From positions 37,086 through 101,085 of the forward strand of contig NZ_JOBH01000022.1 in NCBI RefSeq assembly GCF_000717745.1: a stretch of DNA of 64,000 nucleotides, given 5' to 3'. Positions 25,187 to 34,540 of the stretch are shown piece by piece. Below the pieces are notes generated by a model. The model had not been told where the DNA came from. It searched no databases and worked only from the letters and a program-made list of their open reading frames with translations. This stretch comes from Streptomyces violens (GTDB lineage: Bacteria > Actinomycetota > Actinomycetes > Streptomycetales > Streptomycetaceae). Position numbers and translations under genes: made by a program. The stretch's first letter is position 1. Each line of letters opens with the position of its first letter.

Positions 25187-26523
25187 GCGCGAGGGCGGCC
25201 CAGCGCTCGGTACGTCCAGCCGGCCTTGCGCCACAGCTCCGGGTCCAGCGCGTTGCGGCCGTCCAGGATGCGGCGGTGCGTCGCCACCTCGCCCAGCGTC
25301 GCCGGGTCCAGCTCGCGGAACTCCCGCCACTCGGTCAGGTGCAGCACGACGTCGGCGCCGCGCGCGGCGTCCAGCGCGGTCGGCGCGTACCCCAGCGTCG
25401 GGAAGACCCGGCGGGCGTTCTCCATGCCCTTGGGGTCGTACACGGTGACCTGGCCGCCCTGGAGGTGGATCTGGCCCGCGACGTTCAGCGCGGGGGAGTC
25501 CCGTACGTCGTCGGAGTCCGGCTTGAACGTCGCGCCGAGTACGGCGACCCGCTTGCCGAGGAAGCCGCCGCCGACCGCCTCGCGCGCCAGCTCCACCATG
25601 TGGCCGCGGCGGCGCATGTTGATCGAGTCGATCTCGCGGAGGAAGGTCAGCGCCTGGTCGGCGCCGAGCTCGCCGGCGCGGGCCATGAAGGCACGCAGGT
25701 CCTTCGGCAGGCAGCCGCCGCCGAAGCCGACCCCGGCGCGCAGGAACTTCTTGCCGATCCGCTCGTCGTGGCCGATGGCCTCGGCCAGCTTCACCACGTC
25801 ACCGTCGGCGGCCTCGCAGATCTCCGCCATCGCGTTGATGAAGGAGATCTTGGTCGCCAGGAAGGAGTTGGCGGCCGTCTTGACCAGCTCGGCGGTCGGG
25901 TAGTCCATCACGACCCACGGCGAGCCCTCGGCCAGCGGCGTGGCGTACACCTCGCGCAGCAGCGACTCGGCGCGCTCGCTCGCGACACCCACCACGAGCC
26001 GGTCGGGGTGCAGGGTGTCCTGGACCGCGAAGCCCTCGCGCAGGAACTCCGGGTTCCAGGCCAGCTCCGCCTCCTCGCCGGCCGGCGCCAGCTCGGCGAG
26101 CCGCTTGGCGAGCCGGGCCGCGCTGCCCACCGGCACGGTGGACTTGCCGACGACCAGCGTGGGCCGCGTGAGGTGCGGCGCGAGCGACTCGAAGGCGCTG
26201 TCCACGTAGGACATGTCACAGGCGTACTCGCCGTGCTTCTGCGGGGTGTTCACGCACACGAAGTGCACGTCGCCGAAGGCGCCGGCCTCTTCCCAGGACG
26301 TGGTGAACCGCAGCCGCCCGCTGGAGCCCGGCAGGCCCGCGACGTGCTTGCGCAGCAGCTCCTCCAGGCCCGGCTCGTACAGCGGCACCTCGCCCCGGCC
26401 GAGCATCTCGATCTTCTCGGGCACGATGTCGAGCCCCAGCACCTCGAAGCCGAGCTCGGCCATGGCGGCGGCGTGCGTGGCGCCGAGATAGCCGGTGCCG
26501 ATCACGGTGATCTTGAGGGGCAT
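25183..26523 (-). CDS. UDP-glucose 6-dehydrogenase
   Basis: 446-residue NAD-dependent enzyme oxidising UDP-glucose twice to UDP-glucuronate. The Rossmann motif is VIGTGYLG at 7-14, the catalytic nucleophile Cys271 is in GFGGGCLPKD, and GKSTVPVG, NPEFLREG and GATFKPDSDDVRDSP are family signatures. The ATG at 26523 follows GGAGCGTCC. UDP-glucuronate feeds acidic envelope polysaccharides, which fits the LCP ligases and glycosyltransferases starting 1.5 kb away, although this gene is transcribed alone, divergent from an acyl-CoA dehydrogenase. Confidence 0.93.
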   Translation of the reverse strand: MPLKITVIGTGYLGATHAAAMAELGFEVLGLDIVPEKIEMLGRGEVPLYEPGLEELLRKHVAGLPGSSGRLRFTTSWEEAGAFGDVHFVCVNTPQKHGEYACDMSYVDSAFESLAPHLTRPTLVVGKSTVPVGSAARLAKRLAELAPAGEEAELAWNPEFLREGFAVQDTLHPDRLVVGVASERAESLLREVYATPLAEGSPWVVMDYPTAELVKTAANSFLATKISFINAMAEICEAADGDVVKLAEAIGHDERIGKKFLRAGVGFGGGCLPKDLRAFMARAGELGADQALTFLREIDSINMRRRGHMVELAREAVGGGFLGKRVAVLGATFKPDSDDVRDSPALNVAGQIHLQGGQVTVYDPKGMENARRVFPTLGYAPTALDAARGADVVLHLTEWREFRELDPATLGEVATHRRILDGRNALDPELWRKAGWTYRALGRPRA

Positions 26524-26701
26524 GGACGCTCCAGGTGCGAACGAAGTCTGTTGCGGGGCCGAGCATAGCTGGGACAAGGGGTGTGGCGATCCGGTCGTTG
26601 TCGGCAACCTCACGTACCCCACGGGGTGCTCCGGCTCTAGAATTCGGGGAAACGCGACAGGTTACTTAACGGTAGTTAGCACTCAGGGGAGATGAGAGAC
26701 C

Positions 26702-27874
26702 TTGGCGGGAAACGCCGATTTCGATCTGTACCGGCCGGCTGAGGAGCACGACATGCTCCGTGAGTCGGTGCGTGCGCTCGCCGAGGCGAAGATCGCACCG
26801 TTCGCCACGCAGGTGGACGAGGAGGCCCGCTTCCCGCAGGAGGCGCTGGACGCCCTGGTCAGCAATGACCTGCACGCGGTGCACGTACCGGAGTCCTACG
26901 GCGGCGCCGGCGCGGACGCGCTCGCCACCGTCATCGTCATCGAGGAGGTGGCCCGCGTCTGCGCGTCCTCCTCCCTGATCCCCGCCGTGAACAAGCTGGG
27001 CTCGCTGCCGGTGATCCTCTCCGGCTCCGAGGAGCTGAAGAAGAAGTACCTGGCGCCGCTGGCCAAGGGCGACGCGATGTTCTCGTACTGCCTGAGCGAG
27101 CCGGACGCGGGCTCGGACGCGGCCGGCATGAAGACCAAGGCCGTCCGCGAGGGCGACACCTACGTCCTCAACGGCGTCAAGCGCTGGATCACCAACGCGG
27201 GCGAGTCCGAGTACTACACGGTGATGGCCGTCACCGACCCGGAGAAGCGCTCCAAGGGCATCTCCGCGTTCGTCGTGGAGAAGGGCGACGAGGGTGTCTC
27301 CTTCGGCGCCCCGGAGAAGAAGCTCGGTATCAAGGGCTCGCCGACCCGCGAGGTCTACCTCGACAACGTGCGCATCCCCGCCGACCGCATGATCGGCGCG
27401 GAGGGCACCGGCTTCGCGACCGCGATGAAGACCCTGGACCACACCCGCATCACCATCGCGGCCCAGGCCCTCGGCATCGCCCAGGGCGCGCTGGACTACG
27501 CCAAGGGGTACGTCCAGGAGCGCAAGCAGTTCGGCAAGCCGATCGGCGACTTCCAGGGCGTGCAGTTCATGCTCGCCGACATGGCCATGAAGCTGGAGGC
27601 GGCCCGCCAGCTCACCTACGCGGCCGCCGCCAAGTCCGAGCGGATCTCCGCCGGCGGCAAGGCCGAGGACCTCACCTTCTTCGGCGCCGCCGCCAAGTGC
27701 TACGCCTCGGATGCGGCCATGGAGATCACCACCGACGCCGTCCAGCTGCTCGGCGGCTACGGCTACACCCGTGACTACCCGCTGGAGCGCATGATGCGCG
27801 ACGCGAAGATCACCCAGATCTACGAGGGCACCAACCAGGTCCAGCGCATCGTCATGGCCCGCAACCTGCCGTAA
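26702..27874 (+). CDS. acyl-CoA dehydrogenase
   Basis: 390-residue FAD enzyme of fatty-acid or branched-chain acyl-CoA oxidation. It has YCLSEPDAGSDA and WITNAGESEYY around the flavin, RKQFGKPIGDFQGVQ, QLLGGYGYTRDYPLERMMRDAKI in part, and the catalytic Glu region QIYEGTNQVQR typical of short-chain members. The start is a TTG at 26702 preceded by GGGGAGATGAGAG. The upstream sequence at 26661-26680 is AT-rich with a weak TAAC/GTTA symmetry and probably contains the promoter. From memory it is the positional equivalent of M. tuberculosis fadE25. Confidence 0.93.
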   Translation: MAGNADFDLYRPAEEHDMLRESVRALAEAKIAPFATQVDEEARFPQEALDALVSNDLHAVHVPESYGGAGADALATVIVIEEVARVCASSSLIPAVNKLGSLPVILSGSEELKKKYLAPLAKGDAMFSYCLSEPDAGSDAAGMKTKAVREGDTYVLNGVKRWITNAGESEYYTVMAVTDPEKRSKGISAFVVEKGDEGVSFGAPEKKLGIKGSPTREVYLDNVRIPADRMIGAEGTGFATAMKTLDHTRITIAAQALGIAQGALDYAKGYVQERKQFGKPIGDFQGVQFMLADMAMKLEAARQLTYAAAAKSERISAGGKAEDLTFFGAAAKCYASDAAMEITTDAVQLLGGYGYTRDYPLERMMRDAKITQIYEGTNQVQRIVMARNLP

Positions 27875-27894
27875 CGGCACGGCACAGGGCACAC

Positions 27895-27934
27895 GAGAAG
27901 GCCCCGGCTCCTGGGAGGGAGCCGGGGCCTTCTC
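27895..27934. terminator. bidirectional terminator, 16-bp perfect stem
   Basis: GAGAAGGCCCCGGCTC (27895-27910) pairs perfectly with 27919-27934 across an 8-base loop, between the acyl-CoA dehydrogenase and the convergent LCP gene. Confidence 0.85.
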
Positions 27935-27949
27935 ATGGTCCGGGGCGGG

Positions 27950-29239
27950 TCACTGGTCCGCGGTGACCGTGACCGGGTCGTCGTTCTTCAGCTCGTTCAC
28001 CAGCTGCTTGACCTTCGGCATGTCCCACTGGAGGTTGCCGCCGACGCTGCCGGAGGTCGGCATGTTCATCGACTTGCCCTCGCCGCCCTTGCCGGTGACG
28101 TCCTTCAGCGCGAAGAACATCTTGCCGAGCGAGTAGGGGCCCATGTCCTCGTCGACGATCAGGGTGTCCAGGCCCGCGCCCATGGCCGGGTAGAGCGCGA
28201 AGGGGTTCAGGATCGTGCCCGGCGAGGCCACCTGGTGGGCCAGCGTCGAGAGGAACTTCTGCTGGTTCTTCGTGCGGTCCAGGTCACTGCCGGAGAAGGC
28301 GTGCCGGGTACGGACGTACGCCAGGGCCTGCTGGCCGTTCAGGGTCTGCTCGCCGGCCTTGAAGTCGGCGCCGGACCACTTGTCCTTGAAGCCCTTGTCG
28401 AGCTTCATGTCGACGCCGCCGATGGCGTCCACGATGTTCGCGAAGCCGGCGAAGCCGATCTCGGCGTAGTGGTCGATGTGCAGCCCGGTGTTGTACTCCA
28501 CGGTGCGCACCAGCAGCTGGGGGCCGTCGATGGAGTACGCGGCGTTGAGCTTGTTGGGGCCCATCGCGGGCTGCATCTTGCCGGACTCGGAGCCGCGGAA
28601 CTCCGGGATCGTGATGTTGGAGTCGCGCGGCAGGGAGATCAGCGTCGGGCCGTTGGACCCGGTGTGCAGGATCATCATCGAGTCGGTGCGCTTGCCCTCC
28701 GCGCCACCGGTGTGCAGCCGCTTCTTGTCCTCGGCCGACATCCCCTCGCGGCTGTCGGAGCCGACGATCAGGTAGTTGGTGCCGTCGCCCTCCTCGGGGC
28801 GGTCGATCACCTTGCTGAGGTCGACCTCCTTGCGCATCTTGGAGTCGGCCCAGAAGTACGTGCCGACCGACACGACGAGCAGCACCACGACGAGCGTGAC
28901 CAGGATCCGCTTGATGCGGCGGCCCCAGTGGGGGCGGGGACGGTAGCCGTCGTCGCCGTAACCGCCGCCGCCACCGTGGCCGCCGCCGTAGACCTGGCCG
29001 GTGTTGTACCCGTCGTCGTAGCGGCCGCCCCCGTGCCCGCCGTCGCGGCCCGGCTGCGGCGGCACGCCCTGGCGGCGCGGCGACATGCCGGGCGGCAGCG
29101 GCGGCTCGTTGTATCCGGCCGTGGGCTCCCGGCGCACCTGTCGCATGGCGCGCGCGCCCTCCGGCTGGGCGCTGCTGCTGCCGCGTCCGTACCGGTTCCT
29201 GTCGTCGTCACGGGGGAGCCCGTCGCGCCACTCGTTCAT
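27950..29239 (-). CDS. LytR-CpsA-Psr (LCP) family glycopolymer ligase, copy 1
   Basis: 429 residues. A long Arg/Gly-rich cytoplasmic head (1-110) precedes one transmembrane helix (111-130) and an extracellular LCP domain: NYLIVGSDSREG, DSMMILH, ISLPRDS, KLNAAYSIDGP, VEYNTGLHIDHY and YVRTRHAFSGSDLDR. These include the Arg and Asp residues that bind polyprenyl pyrophosphate. LCP enzymes transfer wall glycopolymers from lipid carriers to peptidoglycan. Unlike three of its neighbours it has no C-terminal LytR_C domain. Upstream of ATG 29239 there is no good ribosome site. Confidence 0.9.
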   Translation of the reverse strand: MNEWRDGLPRDDDRNRYGRGSSSAQPEGARAMRQVRREPTAGYNEPPLPPGMSPRRQGVPPQPGRDGGHGGGRYDDGYNTGQVYGGGHGGGGGYGDDGYRPRPHWGRRIKRILVTLVVVLLVVSVGTYFWADSKMRKEVDLSKVIDRPEEGDGTNYLIVGSDSREGMSAEDKKRLHTGGAEGKRTDSMMILHTGSNGPTLISLPRDSNITIPEFRGSESGKMQPAMGPNKLNAAYSIDGPQLLVRTVEYNTGLHIDHYAEIGFAGFANIVDAIGGVDMKLDKGFKDKWSGADFKAGEQTLNGQQALAYVRTRHAFSGSDLDRTKNQQKFLSTLAHQVASPGTILNPFALYPAMGAGLDTLIVDEDMGPYSLGKMFFALKDVTGKGGEGKSMNMPTSGSVGGNLQWDMPKVKQLVNELKNDDPVTVTADQ

Positions 29240-29516
29240 GGAGCAAAGTGTGCCTGCCGGTGCACCTCGCCATACAGGGCGGGGACGGGATCGGACCCCG
29301 GCTGTTGCAGAGCTGATGCAAAACGACGCGGCATAAAGGGGAGGGCGCGACGATTGGGCCGCGCGGGACGGGAAGCGAAGATTTGGGACGTGCGGGGCGC
29401 ACGTTTGCCCGCGATTGCACTTGTAATGGGGCGAAAGGGGAGTAAAGCGGACCGGCTGGTCGGCCTCGTGACCGTCTCGGGCGGAAGGCGTCCGGCGGGG
29501 TGCATAGGGTGGACGT

Positions 29517-30071
29517 ATGACCGATCTCGTCACCGACGGCTCGGAGGGCGACCTTCCGGGCAAGCCCACCTCCGTCTCGCGTACGACGCTCAGCCACATC
29601 ATGGACGCGAGCCACACCAATCTGCTCGGCACCGTCCACGGCGGCGTGATCATGAAGCTGGTGGACGACGCGGCGGGCGCGGTGGCCGGCCGGCACTCCG
29701 GCGGCCCCGCCGTCACCGCCTCCATGGACGAGATGGCGTTCCTGGAGCCGGTCCGGGTCGGCGACCTCGTCCATGTGAAGGCGCAGGTCAACTGGACCGG
29801 CCGGTCCTCCATGGAGGTCGGCGTACGGGTACTGGCCGAGCGCTGGAACGAGTCCACCCCCGCCCAGCAGGTCGGCTCCGCCTATCTGGTCTTCGCCGCC
29901 GTCGACGAGAACGGCAAGCCGCGCCGGGTCCCGCCGGTGATCCCCGAGACCGAGCGCGACAAGCGGCGGTACCAGGAGGCGCAGATCCGCCGCACGCACC
30001 GGCTCGCCCGGCGCCGCGCCATCATGGAGCTGCGCGAGCGCCGCGTCGCCGACGGCGTCGACGAGGGCTGA
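29517..30071 (+). CDS. hotdog-fold acyl-CoA thioesterase (YciA-like)
   Basis: 184 residues. The hotdog core spans about 20-145, with HIMDASHTNLLGTVHGGVIMKLVDDAAG forming the helix and catalytic Asp region (quoted in part: VHGGVIMKLVDDAA), and TASMDEMAFLEPVRVGD. The C-terminal 40 residues are charged and helical. Such enzymes hydrolyse acyl-CoA in the cytosol. ATG 29517 has AGGGTGG upstream. It is divergent from LCP copy 1 and convergent with LCP copy 2, so it interrupts the LCP group; a functional link is not evident. Confidence 0.87.
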   Translation: MTDLVTDGSEGDLPGKPTSVSRTTLSHIMDASHTNLLGTVHGGVIMKLVDDAAGAVAGRHSGGPAVTASMDEMAFLEPVRVGDLVHVKAQVNWTGRSSMEVGVRVLAERWNESTPAQQVGSAYLVFAAVDENGKPRRVPPVIPETERDKRRYQEAQIRRTHRLARRRAIMELRERRVADGVDEG

Positions 30072-30088
30072 GCCGCACGTCCTGAGCG

Positions 30089-31531
30089 CTACCGGCACTC
30101 CTCCTCGTCCCCCGTGACCGCCGGCACATCGCCGGAGTCGGGCGCGGGGACCTCGGCGCGCACCTTGTGGACGCCCTTGTGGTCGGGGCCGAGGGTGACC
30201 CGCAGGAGCGGGCCCTGGCCCGGTACCGCACGCAGCTTCGCGCCGGGCAGCGCGGCGGCCAGCGTCCGTACCGAGCGGTTCCAGCGCGGGTCGTAACTGA
30301 TCACGGTGCGGTCGGCGGGGGCCGATGCGTTGCGGGGCGTGCCGGTGGTGTCGAAGCCGGTCGCGCGCAGCGCCTTGTCGGCCCGCGCCGCGTGGCCGCG
30401 GGTGCGGGTGCCGTTCTCGACCTGTACCCGGATCTCGTCCGGCGCCACGTCCACCACGGTCGCGCGCTCCTTGCGCTTCTTGTGCACGGCCAGCGGGCGG
30501 TCGGCGCGGACGGCCGCGAAGAGCTTCTCCGCGCGCTCCTCGTCCCACTTCACCGTCGAGCCGAGGCTCGGCACGGAGTAGCTGATGTCGCTGACGGGGA
30601 CGGAGGCGAACTCCGAGGAGGCGGGCTTGAAGCCGCGCAGCGCCTGCCCGAGGGCGACCATCTCGCGCGTACCGAAGCCGGCGTCGGCACGCAGCGAGTC
30701 CAGCAGGGTCGAGGTGATCCGCTTGAACGTGACCGGGTTCACCAGCGCCCCCGAGTCGGTGATCTTGTGCAGCAGGGCGACCAGGAAGCGCTGCTGGCGC
30801 TGCATACGGCCCAGGTCGGAGCCGCCGTCGAGGTGCCGCGCGCGGACGTACTGCAGTGCCTCGCCGCCGTTCAGCTCGCTGGTCCCCTTGGGCAGGTCCA
30901 GCCCGGAGTAGCGGTCCCGCAGCGGCCGGGTGCTGCACACCTGCACTCCGCCGACCGCGTCCACGGTCTTCATGAAGCTGGTGAAGTCGACCTCCAGGTA
31001 GTGGTCGATGTGCACCCCGGTCATGTGCTCCACGGTGCGGACGGTGAGGTTGGGGCCGCCCTCCGCGTACGCCGCGTTCAGCTTGATCGGGTGGGCCGGC
31101 ACCGTGCGTCCGGTCTTGTCGTCCTTGCGTTCGGGCGCCTCGACGAAGGAGTCGCGCGGCAGGCTGATCACGCTGGCCCGGTCCCGGGCCGCCGAGAGGT
31201 GGACGAGCATGACCGTGTCGGTGCAGTGGCAGGGCTCACCCCCGAGGTGGTACCGCTCCTTCTCCGCCGCCGACAGCCGGTCCCGGCCGTCGGTGCCCGC
31301 GACCAGGAAGTTCATCCCGTCCCCGGAGCCGGCCCGGGGCCGCTTGCCCATGTCCTTGAAGGCGTCCACCCGGGAGATGTTCTCGTTGACCCCGGTCACC
31401 ATCGCGTGGCCGACGCCGCTCGCTGCCAGCAGGACGAGGGAGACGCCGGCGGTCGCCCGCACGATCCACCGCGCTCTCCGGCGCCGCCTGCCGGGCGCGG
31501 GGAGCGGGAGGGTGCGGGGCGGCTCGGGCAT
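30089..31531 (-). CDS. LCP family glycopolymer ligase with LytR_C domain, copy 2
   Basis: 480 residues. A short basic head, one transmembrane helix (about 20-45), an LCP domain (FLVAGTDGRDR, VISLPRDS, KLNAAYAEGGP, YVRARHLDGGSDLGR) and a LytR_C domain near the C-terminus (IRVQVENGTRTRGHA to TVISYDP). Extra Cys residues (GEPCHCTD, VQVCST) may form a disulfide in the extracellular domain. ATG 31531 is fixed by AGGAGGTGCCCTCT upstream. Divergent from the GT2 gene across 142 bp. Confidence 0.9.
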   Translation of the reverse strand: MPEPPRTLPLPAPGRRRRRARWIVRATAGVSLVLLAASGVGHAMVTGVNENISRVDAFKDMGKRPRAGSGDGMNFLVAGTDGRDRLSAAEKERYHLGGEPCHCTDTVMLVHLSAARDRASVISLPRDSFVEAPERKDDKTGRTVPAHPIKLNAAYAEGGPNLTVRTVEHMTGVHIDHYLEVDFTSFMKTVDAVGGVQVCSTRPLRDRYSGLDLPKGTSELNGGEALQYVRARHLDGGSDLGRMQRQQRFLVALLHKITDSGALVNPVTFKRITSTLLDSLRADAGFGTREMVALGQALRGFKPASSEFASVPVSDISYSVPSLGSTVKWDEERAEKLFAAVRADRPLAVHKKRKERATVVDVAPDEIRVQVENGTRTRGHAARADKALRATGFDTTGTPRNASAPADRTVISYDPRWNRSVRTLAAALPGAKLRAVPGQGPLLRVTLGPDHKGVHKVRAEVPAPDSGDVPAVTGDEEECR

Positions 31532-31673
31532 AGAGGGCACCTCCTCGTAGGCACGGGGAAAGATGACAGTACGTCCGTATGATCGGCTGACTGTCATCAC
31601 ACGCCGCACCGGTCCACCGCGCCACTCGGCTGCCGTGAGTCCCGTACGCCCGTTCGCGGTAACGTGAACTCTG

Positions 31674-32720
31674 ATGAACGCGACCCACGCCACGCCGAGC
31701 CGGCACCCCGCAGTCTCCGTGATCATGCCGGTGCTCAATGAGGAACGTCATCTGCGCGACTCCGTGCGCCACATCCTGGAGCAGGAGTACGACGGCGAGA
31801 TGGAGGTGGTGATCGCGCTCGGGCCGTCCACGGACCGCACCGACGAGATCGCCGCCGAGCTGGTACGGGAGGACCCGCGGGTCCACACCGTGCCCAACCC
31901 GACCGGGCGCACGCCCGCTGCGCTGAATGCCGCGATCGAGGCGTCCCGGCACCCCATCGTGGTGCGGGTGGACGGCCACGGCATGCTGTCGCCCAACTAC
32001 ATCGCGACGGCCGTGCGCCTCTTGGAGGAGACCGGCGCGCAGAACGTCGGCGGCATCATGCACGCCGAGGGCGAGAACGCCTGGGAGGAGGCCGTCGCGG
32101 CCGCCATGACCTCGAAGATCGGGGTGGGCAACGCGGCCTTCCACACCGGCGGCCAGGCGGGCCCCGCCGAGACCGTCTTCCTGGGGGTCTTCCGGCGCGA
32201 GGCGCTGGAGCAGCAGGGCGGGTACAACATCGAGTTCATCCGCGCGCAGGACTGGGAGCTGAACTTCCGTATCCGCGAGGCGGGCGGGCTGATCTGGTTC
32301 TCGCCCGAACTGAAGGTGCGGTACCGCCCGCGGCCCAGCGTCAGGGCGCTGGCCAAGCAGTACAAGGACTACGGCAAGTGGCGGCACGTCGTCGCGCGCT
32401 ACCACTCCGGCTCGATCAACGCCCGTTACCTGGCGCCGCCGACCGCGGTCTGCGCGATCGCCGCGGGCATCGTGGTCGGCGCGGCCGTGACGCCGTGGGG
32501 CTTCGTCGTCCCGGGCGCCTACCTCGCGGCCATCGCGGCGGGCTCCGTCCCGGCCGGCAAGGGGCTGTCCCTGAAGGCCCGCGCCCAGATCCCCGTCGCG
32601 CTGGCGACCATGCACATGTCGTGGGGCTGGGGCTTCCTGACCAGCCCGCGCTCGCTGGCGAAGAAGGTCATCGCCAGCCGCCGCCCGGCGGTGACGAAGG
32701 CCCCGGCGGAGACCGCCTAG
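31674..32720 (+). CDS. family 2 glycosyltransferase
   Basis: 348 residues. The GT-A domain starts with SVIMPVLNEERHL, has the metal DGH-type motif VRVDGHGMLSP in place of a strict DxD, and the acceptor-site region FIRAQDWELNFRIREAG. Two or three C-terminal hydrophobic helices (AVCAIAAGIVVGAAV, GAYLAAIAAGS) would attach it to the membrane. It resembles exopolysaccharide-type transferases such as ExoA/SuccA. ATG 31674 has no clear ribosome site and may be leaderless. Its place among LCP genes suggests it builds part of the polymer they attach. Confidence 0.88.
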   Translation: MNATHATPSRHPAVSVIMPVLNEERHLRDSVRHILEQEYDGEMEVVIALGPSTDRTDEIAAELVREDPRVHTVPNPTGRTPAALNAAIEASRHPIVVRVDGHGMLSPNYIATAVRLLEETGAQNVGGIMHAEGENAWEEAVAAAMTSKIGVGNAAFHTGGQAGPAETVFLGVFRREALEQQGGYNIEFIRAQDWELNFRIREAGGLIWFSPELKVRYRPRPSVRALAKQYKDYGKWRHVVARYHSGSINARYLAPPTAVCAIAAGIVVGAAVTPWGFVVPGAYLAAIAAGSVPAGKGLSLKARAQIPVALATMHMSWGWGFLTSPRSLAKKVIASRRPAVTKAPAETA

Positions 32721-32728
32721 CGGTTCTT

Positions 32729-32782
32729 GCAGACAGCGCGGCGCCCGTGTCCCCCGGGGGACACGGGCGCCGCGCTGTCTGC
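32729..32782. terminator. 54-bp perfect palindrome acting as bidirectional terminator
   Basis: Bases 32729-32755 and 32756-32782 are exact reverse complements with no spacer (27 bp each, centred on CCCCCGGGGG). It lies 8 bp after the GT2 stop and 9 bp before the stop of the convergent LCP gene. This is the largest perfect inverted repeat noticed in the window. Confidence 0.9.
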
Positions 32783-32790
32783 CGGCGTGC

Positions 32791-34440
32791 TCACCAGGTG
32801 TAGTCCGGGTTCACCTTCATGCACGCCTTCTTGTCCTCGCCGTTGAGGGCGTCCGCGCTTTCCGGGGCCTTCTCCGCCTGCTGCTTCCCGCCGGCCGCCT
32901 CCGGATACGCGGTACCGGTACGCCAGTCGTTGCCGACGATCAGCCGGATGCCCTGCGCCGAACTGGACTCCTTCACCGCGCTCTTGGGCAGCCCGAGCGC
33001 CTTGGCGACGGCCAGCGCGTCGCCCTCGGCGTCCTGGCCCCCGTACGTGATCGTGGTGTCGGCCTGGGCGATGAGCGTGGCGTCGGTGCCCGCTGACGCA
33101 TAGCCCAGCGTGGCGAGCTGCCCCTGGATGGCGCTCGCGCGGCCGACCACCGGGCCCTGGATCGCGCCGTTGGTGCCGTTCTGCACGGTGACCTGGAGCT
33201 GTTCCTTGGGCGTCGTGGGCTTCGGGTCGGCGGCGGGCTTCTTCTTTTTCTTGTCCTTGCCGTCCAGCGCGGTGTCGTTGCGCAGCATCGCGAAGACCTG
33301 CTCGGCTTCGCCCGGCTTCGGCATGACGTAGGACTCGCCGGGGCCGTAGGACCACGGCATGGTCGCCATCGTGATGCGCTTGACCGGTACCCGGTTGAGG
33401 TCGCCGCCGAGGTCGTACAGCTTCTTCACGCTGCCGAGGCCCTCGTCGACGGTCAGCGCCTTGGTGGCGGCCTCCGCCAGCGCCTGCAGCTTGCCCGGGT
33501 CGGTGAGCTTGGTGCCCGCCTTGAGCTGACGGATCATCGAGTTCATGTACATGTGCTGGGCCTTGGCCCGGCCGATGTCGGTGTTGTCCTCGAAGCCGTA
33601 GCGGGTGCGCAGCCACTGGAGCGCCTGGACGCCCTTGATGTTGTGCTCGCCCTTGGTCAGCTTCAGCCCGCTGCCGTGGCCCTTGCTGTCGTGCGAGTAG
33701 ATGTTCCCGTCGACGCAGACGGGGACCCCGCCCACCGCGTCGGCCATCTGCACCACACCCGCGAAGTCGATCATCATGAAGTGATCGATGTAGATGCCGG
33801 TCAGCTCTTTCCAGGTGGCGACCGTGCAGCCCGGACCGCCGTGCTGGAGCGACTGGTTGATGGGCCCGGTGGTCTGCGGGTACTTCTCGCCGGACTTCGG
33901 GTCGGTGCACTCGGGGATGGTCACGCGGGTGTCGCGCGGTATCGAGAGCACCGACATGCTGGAGCGGTCGGCGGAGACGTGCAGCAGCATCTGCACGTCC
34001 GCCAGCGGCTTGCGGCCCACGTCCGCCTTCGCGCCGCCGAGCTTCACGTTCGCCTTGCTGTTCCGGCTGTCCGAGCCGAGCAGCAGGATGTTCATCGGGG
34101 TCTGGCCGAAGGCGTTGGGCTCGGGCTTCTTCAGCCCGCCGCCGCCGAGGTCCAGGATGCCCTTGCGGAGGTTGCCGTTGAGGTGCTCGTAGTACAGGTA
34201 TCCGGCGCCCGCCGTGCCGAGGACGAGGAGCGCGGCGATGCCGGCGGTCCAGCGCAGGATCCGCCTGCCTCTTCGGCGCCTCCGCCGGCCGTGCCCGCCG
34301 GACTCCTCGGGGACGGCCGCACCGCCGTCCCCGCCCCGCCCGTCACTGCGGCCCTCGTACAGGCTGTCGTCCCAGCCCAACTCCTGGGCGTCGGGCTGGT
34401 GTCGGCGTGATCGGTCGCCACGCACACTGCTCTGCCGCAT
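32791..34440 (-). CDS. LCP family glycopolymer ligase with LytR_C domain, copy 3
   Basis: 549 residues. Basic head with an RRRRRR run, transmembrane helix at about 65-85, LCP domain (NILLLGSDSRNS, VLSIPRDT, INQSLQHGGPGC, LTGIYIDHF) and LytR_C (QVTVQNGTNGAIQG onward). The catalytic helix reads LRTRYGFEDNTDIGR, with Tyr instead of the usual His after RTR, and the KLNAAY motif is replaced by INQSLQ. Cys in IPECTD, GPGCTV and VPVCVD may pair. ATG 34440 follows GGAGGGGCAGCCG. Confidence 0.9.
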   Translation of the reverse strand: MRQSSVRGDRSRRHQPDAQELGWDDSLYEGRSDGRGGDGGAAVPEESGGHGRRRRRRGRRILRWTAGIAALLVLGTAGAGYLYYEHLNGNLRKGILDLGGGGLKKPEPNAFGQTPMNILLLGSDSRNSKANVKLGGAKADVGRKPLADVQMLLHVSADRSSMSVLSIPRDTRVTIPECTDPKSGEKYPQTTGPINQSLQHGGPGCTVATWKELTGIYIDHFMMIDFAGVVQMADAVGGVPVCVDGNIYSHDSKGHGSGLKLTKGEHNIKGVQALQWLRTRYGFEDNTDIGRAKAQHMYMNSMIRQLKAGTKLTDPGKLQALAEAATKALTVDEGLGSVKKLYDLGGDLNRVPVKRITMATMPWSYGPGESYVMPKPGEAEQVFAMLRNDTALDGKDKKKKKPAADPKPTTPKEQLQVTVQNGTNGAIQGPVVGRASAIQGQLATLGYASAGTDATLIAQADTTITYGGQDAEGDALAVAKALGLPKSAVKESSSAQGIRLIVGNDWRTGTAYPEAAGGKQQAEKAPESADALNGEDKKACMKVNPDYTW

Positions 34441-34540
34441 CGGCTGCCCCTCCCCGTTTTTCCTTCATCCGGTGGTGCGCTCGGCGGCCTGGCAGGGCGG
34501 CCGGTCGGTCTTCTGTTGGTACTGCTGGTCCCGCGCGGTC

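Noticed and set aside
27935..30085. 716-codon plus-strand frame across the first LCP gene
   Set aside because: Its sequence is the usual Val/Arg/Gly-rich shadow of the LCP gene on the opposite strand, whose motifs are unmistakable.
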